NCBI GenBank assembly: GCA_008729055.1
Contig: SDUX01000007.1
Coordinates: 4,509,409 to 4,573,408 of the forward strand
Direction of reading: 5' to 3'
Source of the DNA: Pyropia haitanensis
Taxonomy: Eukaryota > Rhodophyta > Bangiophyceae > Bangiales > Bangiaceae
DNA: 64,000 nucleotides
The translations under genes were made by a program, and so were the position numbers. The notes beneath the pieces are model-generated. The model made no database searches and had not been told where the DNA came from. It saw only the letters and a list, made by a program, of their open reading frames with translations. Shown piece after piece: positions 44,743 through 55,309 of this stretch. The stretch's first letter is position 1, and each line of letters begins with the position of its first letter.

Positions 44743-47700
44743 TCACGCGGGCGTGCCCTTTCCATGGAAGTGCACAAAAAAAAAAAATAAAAAGGGCGCC
44801 CTCACGCCGGCGGCGGCGACGCCGGCCGCACCGGCGGGGTCCCCCCCCCCTGCTCGCGCGCGGCGGCTTGGCGCGCCACCACCGGCGCGTCCTCCGCACC
44901 CCCCCCCCCCCCCGCCCCCCCCCAGGCGCCCCCCCCCCCCGGCGCCCCCCCCCCCCGCGGCGCGGATCGCCGCGAGCCGCGCGGCCATCGTCACAACGTC
45001 CGCCTCGGCCGCGGCCGCCGCGGCCGCGTCGGCGCGCGCCGCGGCGAGCCGCGCCTCGCGGTCGACGCGCAGGAGCTCCGCGGCGGCCATGTGGCGGAAC
45101 GGCCGCGCGAGCCCCGCCGCCGCCGCGGCGTCACGCTCCGCGGCGGCCGCCGCGGCGGCGGCGGCCGCGTCCGCGGCGGCCGCCGCGGCGGCGCGCTCCG
45201 CGGCGGGGCGGGCGGCAGCGGCGATGCGCTCCCGCGCGCGCGCCGCGGCGTGCGCGCGGAGCTCCGCGGCAGCCGCCTCGGCGAGGGAGGGCGGGCCCGC
45301 GGCGGCGGCGGCGGCGGCGGCGGCCGCCGCCGCAACGGCGGCGGCGGCGGGGGCGGAGCCCGCGGCGGCAAGGACGGCGTTGAGGGAGAGGCTGGGGGGG
45401 AGCGCGCCCACGCCCGCGGGCTGCGGGGGGGGGCGCCGGGGGGCACCCCCGCCGCGGCGTCTGCCGGCACCGGCGGGGGGGCGGCCGCCGCCGTCACGGG
45501 CAGCGGCGCCGCCGCCGCCGGCGACGGCGTCGCCGACACAGCCACTTTGGGTGCCCGCGCCGCCGCCGCCGACGCGGATCCCGGCACGGGGGCGGCCGCG
45601 CCGACAGCGGGCGGCTGCGGTGGGGCAGCTTCCACGGCGGCCGCCGCGGCCGTGCTGCGCCTGCGCGGCAGTGTGCCACGAGGCGCGGCGGCGGCAGGCG
45701 GCGGCGGCGGCGGCAGCGGCGGTGGCGGCGGCGGCGGCTCGGGCGCCGCCGCCACGCCGGCCGCCATCGCCGCCGCCGCTGGCGGCGGTCGCCGCGGCAG
45801 CGCGCCGCGCGCGCGGGGCGCGGCCGCCGCGGCCGGCGGCGCCGGCCGCGACGCGACGGCCGCAGCAGAGGGCGCCCTCACCGCCGGGGCGGGCGCCGCT
45901 GGCGCCACGCCGCCGGCGGGCCTCGCGGCCGCCGCCGCCGCCGCCGCCGCCGACCGCGACGGGGAGGCGGCACCCCAAAAGCTCAGCGCCGCCGGCACGG
46001 CCGGCAGTGGCGCGGCGGCGGCGGCGGCGGCGGCAGGGGGGGGCACCGTGGCGGCGGCCGCCGCAGCGGGCGCCGCTGACGCTGCCGGCGCCGTCGCGCC
46101 GCCAGGGGCGGTCGCGGGGGGGGGGGGCGCCCCCGCCGGGTCTACCTCCACGGCGCCGACGGGCGGCGCCGACGCCGTCGGCGGGGCACCCGCAACGCCC
46201 AGAGCCGCGGGCGGCGGGGCCGCCCGCCGAAGCGCCGCGGCCGACGAGCCGCCGCCGCCACCCGGTGGCTGGCGGGCAGGCGGCGGCCGCGGCGGCGGCG
46301 GCGGCGGCGGCGACGATGGAGGCGGCCGCCCGCCATCGTCCACGGTTGGGAGCCCCGCTGCGGGCGGCGGCGCCACCGACGGAGCCACTACCGCCGCGGC
46401 CGCTGCGGCGGTCACCTCGGCGAGCTTGGCGGCCTCGGCAGCCTCGGCGGCCTCGGCGGCCACCTCGTCCGCGTCCGCGTCGATCGCAAAGTGGTTGCCC
46501 AGATGGATGAGCGTAGCGGTGCAGCCCATCGTCTCGACCGCCCGCTTCACCTGCGCCAACTGCGACTCGTGGACACGGCAGTTGTTGCCGAGGTAGGCGC
46601 GCTCCCGGGGACCCCCGCCCGCCGCCCCTGCCGGGTCGCCCACATCCAGGACGACGGCGATGCGGGGGAGGGTGTCCAGGTCCACCTTCTTGCGCCACGT
46701 CCGGCGGTGGCCACCGGCGTCGGCATCCCTCGCACCGGCAGACTGGGCGCCCGTCACGTTCCGTACCAAAATGCTGGCCTGCTGCCGCAGCACGTTGACG
46801 CCCGAGTGCGGCGTATCGAGGGTGCGGGTCAGCAGCAGCACCGACGCGGACCGGACGCGCTGGACGTCATTGACAACCAGCTGGGTGTATCCGCCCGAGT
46901 CGCGCTGCACCTTGCCCCAGCACAGCACCCGCGCCTCGTCGGCCAGCGCCGGCTGCACGACGGGCATCGTGGACGGGAAGGCCACGGCAGCGAGGGAGGC
47001 GGATTCGTCCTCCAGCGTCCACGTGGCCATCAGCTGCTTGCGCGCAGACGTCTTTAGCAGCTTGAGGCCCGTCACCAGTCCGAGGGTGACCACCTCCGTG
47101 CCCTCCCTGACCACGGACGGCGTGTGCACTGCGGCGAGAGGGGGGGGGGGCCGCATCGGCGCCTGGCCGTCGTCGCCGGCGTCGGTGCCAACATCGTCCT
47201 CCTCCGCGTCGGCCCGTTGCACGACCACAGGGCGCCCAGAGTCGTCGCCAACAGCGTCGCTCCCCCCCGGGCTCGTCTCCACGTCAAGGTCGGTACCATC
47301 TTCCGCGGTTTCGTCCGAGCCAACAATGTCCACCAGCGGGGTGGGGCACACCAGCGAGGCCAAGGGGCCCAAGTTGCTGAGCGGATGGGCAGAGGCGTAA
47401 AAGCCGAGCATCGCCTTCTCCATTTGCAACCGGGTCTGGAGGGGAAAGTCGGGCGTATCGCTGGCGGCGGTAGAAATGCTCAGCTCCAGCTCATCCCACG
47501 CTTCCAGCTCCTTGGCCGTTTCGGCTCCCCACTTGGCAGCCGACATCAGGTCTGCCCGAGCCGCGGCAACCGCGTCGGGGCCGGCAGGGGCGGTGCCGCC
47601 TGCCGCCACCGCCGCCTTGTCCGCCGCCGCCACGGCGCGTTTCTCCAGCCGACGCGCCCGCTCGGTGGAGCGCTTGCGAAGGGCGAGCATGTGTGGCAAC

Positions 47701-50700
47701 GCATCCAGCAGCGCCCGCCGGTTGTCGTGGAGCTCATCAAAAGCGCCGCACGAGACCAGCGCCTCCAGCGACCGCTTGTTGATGACGCTGCTCGGCAGCC
47801 GCGCGAGCATGTCTGCGATACTACGAAACGGCCCGCCCCGTCGCCGCTCCTCGATGAGCGGCAGAGCCGACGTGGCACCAACGGTTTTCACAGCCTCTAG
47901 CCCAAACAGGATGGCACCGCGGTAGCGCTTGGGCCCCCCGTCCTCATCTCTCTCACCATAGACAGGGGTGAAGCCAAGCTCACTGCGGTTGATGTCGGGT
48001 GGCCGGACACGCACATGTGCAGCGTCCGCGTCAACGACGTAGCGTCCCAACTTGTCTGACGCCGTCACGTTAGCGCGCAGGAGCGCGGTGAAGAACTCGA
48101 CTGGGTGGTTGGCTTTGAGCCACGCCGTCTGGTATGTGAGATAGGCGTAGCAGCTCGAGTGAGACTTGTTGAAGCAGTACTCGGCAAACAACAGCATCTG
48201 TGCAAAGAGGTCGGTCGCTACGCGTTCGGGCACCCCGTTGCTCACGCAGCCAGCCACAAAGCGGCCCTCTTCCCGCTCCATCACGTCGACTTTCTTCTTG
48301 CCCATGGCGCGACGTAGAATGTCAGCCTCACCCATCGAGTAGCCAGCCAGCTCCCGCGCCACCCGCATAATTTGCTCCTGATACACCAGGATGCCGTACG
48401 TCTCCTCCAGGATGGGTTTCAGCAGCGGGTGTACCACTTCAATGGCTTCCCGCCCGTGCTTCCGCGCGATAAACTTGGGGATGAGGCCCGCGTCAAGCGG
48501 GCCGGGCCGATACAGCGCAAGGATGGAAGATATGTCGGCCAGTGACGACGGCCGCAGCTGCCGCACAATGGAGCGCATGCCCGCTGACGCGTCCAGCTGG
48601 AACACGCCATACAGTTTACCGCTGGCCAGCAGGTCGTACGTCGGCTGGTCATCCATTGGCAACGCGTCCACCGACACATCCACGTCGGCAGGCAGGCCCT
48701 GGGCCACCCGCCGCGCGTTGATAAGCTTGACCGCATCGTCGATAATGGAAAGCGTCTTGAGACCGAGAAAGTCCATCTTGAGCAACCCCAGCGCCTCAAC
48801 GTCCTCCATCGCGTACTGAGTAATGGTTTCCCCATTCTTGCCCCGCGACAGAGGCACAATCTCAGCGAGCGGCCGCGAGGAAATGACAACCCCCGCAGCG
48901 TGAACTCCGTAAGACTTCTTGGTTCCCTCAATGCGCTTGGCTTTGTCAATGAGGTCCCGGAATGAGCGTTTCTCCATGCGGCCACCGCCATCCACGCCAA
49001 CGGTCCCCACCTTGGCACGCCGCCGCTTCGGTCCTGCAGCTGCCGCGGGCACGGGCAGCTCATCCGCATGGGACTCAACAATGTCGCCGTCTTCTCCTTC
49101 CCGGTCACCTGCCGCCTCCTCTTCGTCTGGCACCCACACCTCGTAGGTTCCCGACGTGTAGGCCTTTTTGAACTCGGCCGACGGGGTGTCTTTGGACAAA
49201 AGCTGCTCCAGGGTGGCAGGCTTCCCCCGCACAACTGGGATGAGCTTGGCGAGCCGGTCCGCGTCAGCGTACTTGACATTGTGCACCCGAGCCACGTCCT
49301 TGAGCAGCGCCTTGGACGTCATCCGCGCAAACGTGATGATCTGAGCGACCCGGTCCTCCCCGTACTTTCTCGTCACGTACTGGATGACCTTGTCGCGACC
49401 CTCGACCGAAAAGTCCGTGTCAATGTCGGGCATGCTCGCCCGCTCGGGGTTGAGGAACCGCTCAAACAGGAGACCGTGCACCAGTGGATCCACCGTCGTG
49501 ATGTTGAGGACGTACGCGACGAGGGAGCCAGCGGCCGACCCGCGGCCGGGCCCCACTGGGATGCCCTCCTCCCGCGCAAAGCGGATAAAGTCCCAAACGA
49601 CTAGAAAGTAGGATGGAAAACCCATCCGCACGAGCATATCCAGCTCGTACGTAAGGCGTGGCATATACTCGTTGGCCAGCCGCTCTTCCGAGATGTTGCT
49701 GCGTCGGGCACGGGCGGCGAGCCCCTCGTGCGCCACGTGGCGGAGGTAGGCGGCGTGAGAGCGGGCGGCATCGTCAGCGCCCGCTGCAAACGAGTCGGGG
49801 ATGGGAAAGTCGGGGATGCGCGTCTCGCCCAGGATGTCATAAGCCGACACTTTGTCCGCAATCGCCACAGTGTTGCGGAGTGCCTCGAGCGCCAGGTCTG
49901 GCTGAATGGTATTCGCCAGCTGTTCCAACAGCTGTGGAGTGGACTTGAAGTACTCATGGCCCGTGTAGACGAGGCGGCCCTTGTCCACCAGCTTCTTCCC
50001 CGTGCGCATGCAAATGAGTGCGTCGTGCGCAGCAGCGTCCTCCGCAGACGTGAAGTGAGAGTCGTTTGTGGCAATCAACGGCAGGTCCATCTCCTTCGCC
50101 AGGGCCGCAATGCCCTTGTTGACAACAACGTCTTGTGGCAGGCCGTGGTCCTGGAGCTCCAGGTAAAAGTCACCTGGAAACGTGTCTCGGTACCATGCAG
50201 CCACCCGCCGTGCCTCGTCCCAGTTCTGAGTGAGAATAGCGCGCGGAATTTCTCCGCTCAAGCACCCAGACGCAATGATGAGGCCGTCCGCGTGCTTGGC
50301 AAGCAGGTCCTTGTTGATGGCAGGGCGGGAGAACATACCGCCGCGCTTTGGCCACCCGTCGAGGTGAGAGCGGGTCGTGAGCGCCACGAGAGAGCGGTAG
50401 CCCGTCGTGTTCTTGGCCAGGACAGTCAGGTGGAAGCGCTTCATCCCCACCGCGTCGTCGCCAAGCGGCGCGTTGACCACGTACATCTCGTTGCCCACAA
50501 TGGGCTTGACCCCCGCCGCCGTGCACGTGCGCACCAGCTCAATCGCGCCGTACAGAACCCCGTGGTCAGTCAGGGCCAGGGCGGGGGTTTCCAGCTCCGA
50601 CGCACGGGCAACCAGGTCCGACAGCCGGCTGGCGCCGTCAAGCAGCGAGTAGTCAGAGTGGACGTGGAGGGGCACGTACGGGGGGGGCGCCGCGGGCCCG

Positions 50701-51041
50701 CCGTCAGCCACAGACGGCACCGCCTCAGCAACAACACCCCGCGCGGGGATGGCCAGCATCACAAAGCCGCCGCCATGACGCCGACAGCCGTCGCCCGCAT
50801 CCCCCCCCACGGCACATGGACGGGGCCGGAGTCGCAGGCCGTCGGGAAAGAAGGCCAAGCGGCGGGGAGAGTCGGCACCAAGGTGGGCCCGCAAGGAGGA
50901 GGAAAAGGCCAGCCGCGACGCGGGCAGGGCCCGCCCAGCAGAGACCCCACACACGGGGACGCACCGGCACGCACCGGCCGGTACAGCGGCAACCGGCTGC
51001 GCCGAGTTCCTTGCAAACGGGGCAACAAACAGACAATACAT
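44743..51041 (-). CDS. dnaE: Bacterial-type DNA polymerase III alpha subunit (DnaE), nuclear, probably organelle-targeted
   Basis: Replicative C-family polymerase. I start at the ATG 51039-51041; the frame is open slightly upstream but only from a TTG. About 120 N-terminal residues (MYCLFVAPFARNSAQPVAAV...) are Ala/Arg/Ser-rich and precede the PHP domain, as a transit peptide would. PHP domain: PLHVHSDYSLLDGA (His126, His128). Polymerase core: VGPGRGSAAGSLVAYVLN, PDIDTDFSVEGRDK (Asp541, Asp543) and KMDFLGLKTLSIIDD (Asp757), so all three catalytic Asp are present. GVFQLDASAGMR and FAEYCFNKSHSSCYAYL follow, then helix-hairpin-helix-like and OB-fold regions (VTLGLVTGLKLLKTSARKQL). After about residue 1530 the protein becomes an Ala/Pro low-complexity tail. 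The frame changes at 45425-45433 (C9 in the sense strand), one base missing; downstream the shifted frame reads GVGALPPSLSLNAVLAAAGS and a long Ala-rich helix. The 3' end (44743-44990) is uncertain because of more C-runs. Flanking genes are eukaryotic, arguing against bacterial contamination. Confidence 0.9.
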
Positions 51042-51976
51042 GGGCGCCGGAAAGGTAAACGATGACAACCACCGCAGAGACTGCCGACGCCGGTCGTTTG
51101 GTGGGTTGCTCGGAGGTGCGGGCGCCAGCTAGGATGGCGTCAGGATGGGCCTGGAAGAGCAGTGTGCGGCCGTTTTCGGTGCCGCCGAGGCTCTGGGACG
51201 ACGCAACGTCGCCGCTCCAGGCATTCTCAGTCCATCGTACAGGCGTTCCCAGTCCTCCAGACTGAGCTCAGCGTCATTAATTGCATTGTGACGTGAAGTA
51301 GTTCTTCAGTGAATTGATGAGGTGATTCGAGACGCGGCACACCGCATACTTTTCCGACACTCTGCCTTGTCATGTGTCTCGAACCCTCTCCCAAGTGTCA
51401 GTCAGCTGTGAGCTCATCAGCTGGCGACTGCTGTGGACCTCGCGCAAGGTCCGTCTTCGATTCAACGTCCTCGCTTGGCCGGCTTGCGCTGCGCTGCGCG
51501 CTGCGTTGTCGGGGAGCCTTGGCGTTTCACTTCTGCGCGCGCTCTTGTGCAGCCGCTCATATTTCATCCTCTCTCGTCAATGATTGGAAGAAGAAGCTGC
51601 TTCCCGACACGGGGGTGTGTCATCACACGGGAGCTGCCCGACACGGGGGTGTGTCATCACACGGGAGCTGCCCGACATGGGGGTGTGTCATCACACGGGA
51701 GAGGAGAGACGACACCCGGCTGAAATCTATCTTGTGCGGTCCAGATATCCGTTGGCGACCGCGTACAGTGCAGCAGTTGTCCTCCTGCCAGTGTGGCGTG
51801 AGGCTTCCGACTGCGTGCTCCCTGCCGCCTGGTCTGCCGATGTCGTGTCCTCCCAATTCTTTTTCAACCCAGAGCGTGTATCTTCCTGGCCGACTGCTGC
51901 CGATCCCTGCACCGGCGTCGGCAAAGTTGCTACAGTGATCCGCCCGTCTCCCCTGGCACCCTCGTCGTGCCCAGCT
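51042..51976. other. Divergent promoter region of DnaE and acyl-CoA synthetase
   Basis: 0.9 kb of moderate GC between two genes transcribed away from each other. Contains a three-copy 34-bp tandem repeat (51603-51703) on the acyl-CoA synthetase side. Several short frames, none recognised. Upstream in-frame sequence before the ATG at 51977 looks non-coding. Confidence 0.6.
51603..51703. repeat. Tandem repeat, 3 x 34 bp
   Basis: Units at 51603, 51637 and 51671, beginning cccgacacggg and containing gtgtgtcatcacacggg. The third copy has one substitution (cacgg to catgg) and a changed end. Each unit contains the short inverted repeat gtgtg-tcat-cacac, so it could bind a dimeric factor (inference). 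Confidence 0.88.
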
Positions 51977-53980
51977 ATGGCGTCTCTGCGGTCCAAAGTG
52001 GAGCTGTCGACTGCGGCGGCCCAGCCGATGCGTGCGGGCGAGTCGCCCGTTCGCACCTGTGGCTACTTGCCAGCAGGCGAGCAACCTTTTCCCGGCGAGA
52101 CGATCCGCACCACATACGACTTCATCGCTCGTTACGCCAAGAAGCAACCCACCGCCAACTGCCTCGGTTGGCGACCGATCAGCGCGGAGGGCGCGGCGGG
52201 CGACTATGTCTTCCACAGCTACAGCAAGGTGAACCAGACGGCGCTGCGCCTCGGCTCCGCCCTGGTTGCCGGCGGCCTGGTCAAGGGCGACCGGGTCGGG
52301 GTGTATGGGAAGAACTGCCCCAACTGGAGCATGGCGCAGCTGGCGTGCTCGTCACAGGGCCTGGTGCTGGTGCCGCTGTACGACTCCCTGGGGCCGAATG
52401 CGGTTGAGTACGTGATCAACCACGCAGAAGTGAAGGTGGTATTCTCGTCGGTGGCCAACCTGCCCAACTTTCTGGCCGCCCGCCCCCAGTGCCCCTCCGT
52501 GACCAAAGTGGTCGTCATGGAGTCTGGGGACATCCCTGCAGCGGCGTCGACATCTCAGCTGCCGTCGGTGATGGCTGGAGAGGTGGTCACCATGGAGGCG
52601 CTCCTGGCCACTGGGGCGACTGACGCTGAGGCGTCGCCCTCAGGCTGGGAGGACCTTTTTGTGATCATGTACACCAGCGGGACGACGGGGGACCCGAAGG
52701 GTGTGACGCTGCAGAACCGCGCATTTGTGTCGTCGGTGTCCAGCGCGCTCCGCTTCTTCAAGCACTTCAACATTGAGTTGAACTCGTCCGACACGCTCTT
52801 GAGCTTCCTTCCGCTGGCTCACATCTTTGCGCAGCAAGGGGAGGCGCTCATTTTTTGTGCTGGCGGCTCGGTGGCCTACTACCAGGGCGACGTTAAATTG
52901 CTGCTCAACGACCTGGAGGTGGCCAAGCCGACCGTCTTTGCGGGCGTGCCGCGGGTGTTTGCACGCTTCCAGCAGCGAATCATGGAGACGGTGGAGACGT
53001 CGGGGTGGCTCAAGCGGAAGCTGTTTGACATTGCCTACTCCTCGGTGCTGGCATCGGTGCAGAATGCAACGCCTCGGAGCGGGTTGTGGGACACCCTCAT
53101 CTTTAACAAGGTGCGCGCCAAGCTGCTGCCTAATTGCCGGCTGGTCATCACTGGCTCCGCGCCCATGTCGGCTCAAACCAACGACTTCCTCAATGTGTGC
53201 CTCAAGTGTCCGGTGCTGCAAGGCTACGGGCTCACCGAGACCGTGGGTGGCATGTGCTGCACGGCGCCCAACTTTCCAACGGGCACGTGCGGGGGCCCCT
53301 TGCCCGGGGCAGAAGTCAAGCTGGTGGACGTGCCTGACATGGAGTACACCGCCGCTGACAAGCCGTACCCGCGGGGCGAGATCTGTGTGCGGGGGCCGTT
53401 TGTCACCCGCGCCTACTACCGCAATGAGCAGGCGACCGCCGCCGCCATTGACTCGGACGGCTTCTTTGCGACGGGCGACATTGGCCGCTGGAACTCAGAC
53501 GGCTCACTGCAGATTATTGACCGCAAGAAGAACCTGTTCAAGCTCGCGCAGGGCGAGTACGTGTCGCCCGAGGCGCTGGAGCAAGAGTACGCCAAGTGCA
53601 AGCTGGTCAGCCAGATCTGGGTTTATGGCTCCTCGTTTGAGGCCACCCTCCTCGCTGTGGTGGTACCCGACCCAATCACCGCCAAGGCATGGGCTGCCAA
53701 GAATGCGTCGGACAAGGTGTCGGCGGAGTTGGCGGCCATCGCGGCGTTGCCCGCGTTCAAGCAGGCGGTGCTGGCGGAGTTGAAGGCCATGACCGTCACT
53801 GCCAAGTTCAAGCGCTACGAGGAGATCCGAGACCTGCTGTTTGAGACGGAAGTCAACGAACTGGGGCAGGGCTTCACCGTGGAGAACGACCTGCTGACGC
53901 CCACGTTCAAGTACAAGCGTCCACAGCTGTCGAAGAAGTACAAGGCATCTCTGGATGCGCTGTACGCATCCAATAAGTGA
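51977..53980 (+). CDS. Long-chain acyl-CoA synthetase
   Basis: Activates free fatty acids to acyl-CoA with ATP, feeding lipid synthesis or beta-oxidation. 667 aa, a normal length for eukaryotic LACS. The ATG at 51977 gives MASLRSKVELSTAAAQPMRA; the open frame upstream runs through a tandem repeat and is unlikely to be coding. Landmarks: YDFIARYAKKQPTANCLGWR; VGVYGKNCPNWSMAQLACSS; the AMP-binding P-loop MYTSGTTGDPKGVTLQNRAF (residues about 231-250); LLSFLPLAHIFAQQGEALIF; LVITGSAPMSAQTNDFLNVC; GYGLTETVGGMCC (416-428); FFATGDIGRWNSDGSLQIID (about 496-515); DRKKNLFKLAQGEYVSPEAL. The frame is intact and there is no obvious peroxisomal C-terminal SKL (it ends ALYASNK). Transcribed away from DnaE across a shared promoter region. 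Confidence 0.96.
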   Translation: MASLRSKVELSTAAAQPMRAGESPVRTCGYLPAGEQPFPGETIRTTYDFIARYAKKQPTANCLGWRPISAEGAAGDYVFHSYSKVNQTALRLGSALVAGGLVKGDRVGVYGKNCPNWSMAQLACSSQGLVLVPLYDSLGPNAVEYVINHAEVKVVFSSVANLPNFLAARPQCPSVTKVVVMESGDIPAAASTSQLPSVMAGEVVTMEALLATGATDAEASPSGWEDLFVIMYTSGTTGDPKGVTLQNRAFVSSVSSALRFFKHFNIELNSSDTLLSFLPLAHIFAQQGEALIFCAGGSVAYYQGDVKLLLNDLEVAKPTVFAGVPRVFARFQQRIMETVETSGWLKRKLFDIAYSSVLASVQNATPRSGLWDTLIFNKVRAKLLPNCRLVITGSAPMSAQTNDFLNVCLKCPVLQGYGLTETVGGMCCTAPNFPTGTCGGPLPGAEVKLVDVPDMEYTAADKPYPRGEICVRGPFVTRAYYRNEQATAAAIDSDGFFATGDIGRWNSDGSLQIIDRKKNLFKLAQGEYVSPEALEQEYAKCKLVSQIWVYGSSFEATLLAVVVPDPITAKAWAAKNASDKVSAELAAIAALPAFKQAVLAELKAMTVTAKFKRYEEIRDLLFETEVNELGQGFTVENDLLTPTFKYKRPQLSKKYKASLDALYASNK

Positions 53981-55003
53981 GGAGGGCGGCCGCTGGCCCC
54001 CGCTTATATTGCTGTGAGACGTCAGCCAAGACTCTGCTCTACCTCTTTGCGCTCTTTCATTGTTTTTGTTTGGTTTCGTGTACGCCGTGCAGGCTGGGTG
54101 GTGAGTCTAGAGAAAACCCGCATTGCGCCACTGGATTACGTGTTGCTGGAGGACGCGCTCGCGTCGTGCACTCTACAGTGTGCGTCCCAGACTAAGCCTC
54201 CCGTCGCTGCCGGTCGCACCTCTGCGCGATATTATTGACAAACATCCACTGCCGTCCCAATGCGCCTTTTGTGCTCTCCTGCGCCATCGGCTCTGTCCTG
54301 ATGAAACCTCTTGCGTGGGGTACAGGACGGCGGGCGTCGCAGGCAGAAGACGTGCATGAACCGTCGTCTTGGCGGGAAGACGCGGAACAGTGTGGACTTT
54401 GACGAAATTTTAACCAATTTATGAGCAATCTTCAACCTTCCAACGCTGTGTGACGTGTTCCAGACTCTTCGACGTGGCCGACATCGACGGCGACGCCTTG
54501 ATCCGAAACGCCACGCCGCCTTGCCATCGACCACTCGACCTCACCAACACGCCTTTGTCAAGCGCACCCCTCTCACGCCCTCTCATCACTCTCCTCTGTG
54601 CTTTGTCACAACCCATCTTCGCGCCCCCCCCATCATGGTATGAACTCGATGCTGCACGCTGGACGCCACCGTCGGGAAGCTCCTCACCGCGATGGGAGCG
54701 AGGGGAGCCACGTGCCGGCTGCAGGCTGCCGTAGCGCCCACGCTGTGCGACGGAAGTGGCTGCTGCGTGGGCCAAACTTGGGACGGCGGTCCCTATCCGC
54801 AACCAGATACCTCGGCCCCCGCGGCACCTGCGCCGCGCGTTGCTGTTGGCGCTTTTGTTTCTGACACACTTGCTATTTGTGTTGGCTGCATTTTCCTTGC
54901 TGTCTCTTGGACGCCGGGTGTCTGGTTTGCCCTGCCCCCCTCGCACTGGGCTCTTCCCCCCTCCCCCCTCCGTTATATTGTCCTCTGACAGAAGGCGTCT
55001 GGC
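53981..55003. other. Intergenic, no gene seen
   Basis: Between LACS and Cpn10. Unique, moderate-GC DNA. Just before the Cpn10 start, 'tcctctgacag' (to 54991) resembles a splice acceptor, so a 5'-UTR intron is possible. Confidence 0.5.
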
Positions 55004-55309
55004 ATGGCCCTGGCGAGGCGCATTGTCCCCCTGCTGGACCGGGTGCTGGTGGAGAAGGTGGCCCCCAAGAAGACCTCTGCCGGGGGTATCCTGTTGCCGG
55101 AGTCGGCCGTCTCCAAGCTCAATGAGGGCACTGTCCTTGCAGTCGGGCCCGGCGCGCGTGGCAAGGCTGGCGAAGTGATCCCGCCATCGGTGTCGGCGGG
55201 CGATACGGTGGTGCTGCCCGAGTACGGGGGGGCTGCCGTCGAGGTCGAAGGGAAGGAGATGTGGCTGTTCCGGGATGAGGACCTGCTCGGCAAGGTGGTA
55301 GCGGAGTAG
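55004..55309 (+). CDS. Co-chaperonin Cpn10/GroES
   Basis: 101 aa, single exon. Caps the Cpn60 folding chamber, most likely in mitochondria. Family pattern: IVPLLDRVLVEKVAPKKTSA, GGILLPESAVSKLNEGTVLA, VGPGARGKAGEVIPPSVSAG, DTVVLPEYGGAAVEVEGKEM and WLFRDEDLLGKV. The mobile loop (residues about 20-34) that contacts Cpn60 is intact. It is a single-length 10-kDa protein with no second Cpn10 domain, so it is not the double-domain plastid Cpn20. There is no cleavable transit peptide, as usual for mitochondrial Cpn10. Start ATG in context ggcATGg. Confidence 0.97.
   Translation: MALARRIVPLLDRVLVEKVAPKKTSAGGILLPESAVSKLNEGTVLAVGPGARGKAGEVIPPSVSAGDTVVLPEYGGAAVEVEGKEMWLFRDEDLLGKVVAE

Noticed and set aside
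44775..44795. A-rich run as a processed-pseudogene poly-A tail
   Set aside because: No intronless gene copy lies upstream on the plus strand. It fits the 3' flank of the minus-strand DnaE gene equally well.
44753..46596. Plus-strand Ala-rich frames of about 500 codons
   Set aside because: Antisense of the DnaE low-complexity tail. DnaE continuity on the minus strand, with conserved upstream motifs, decides the strand.
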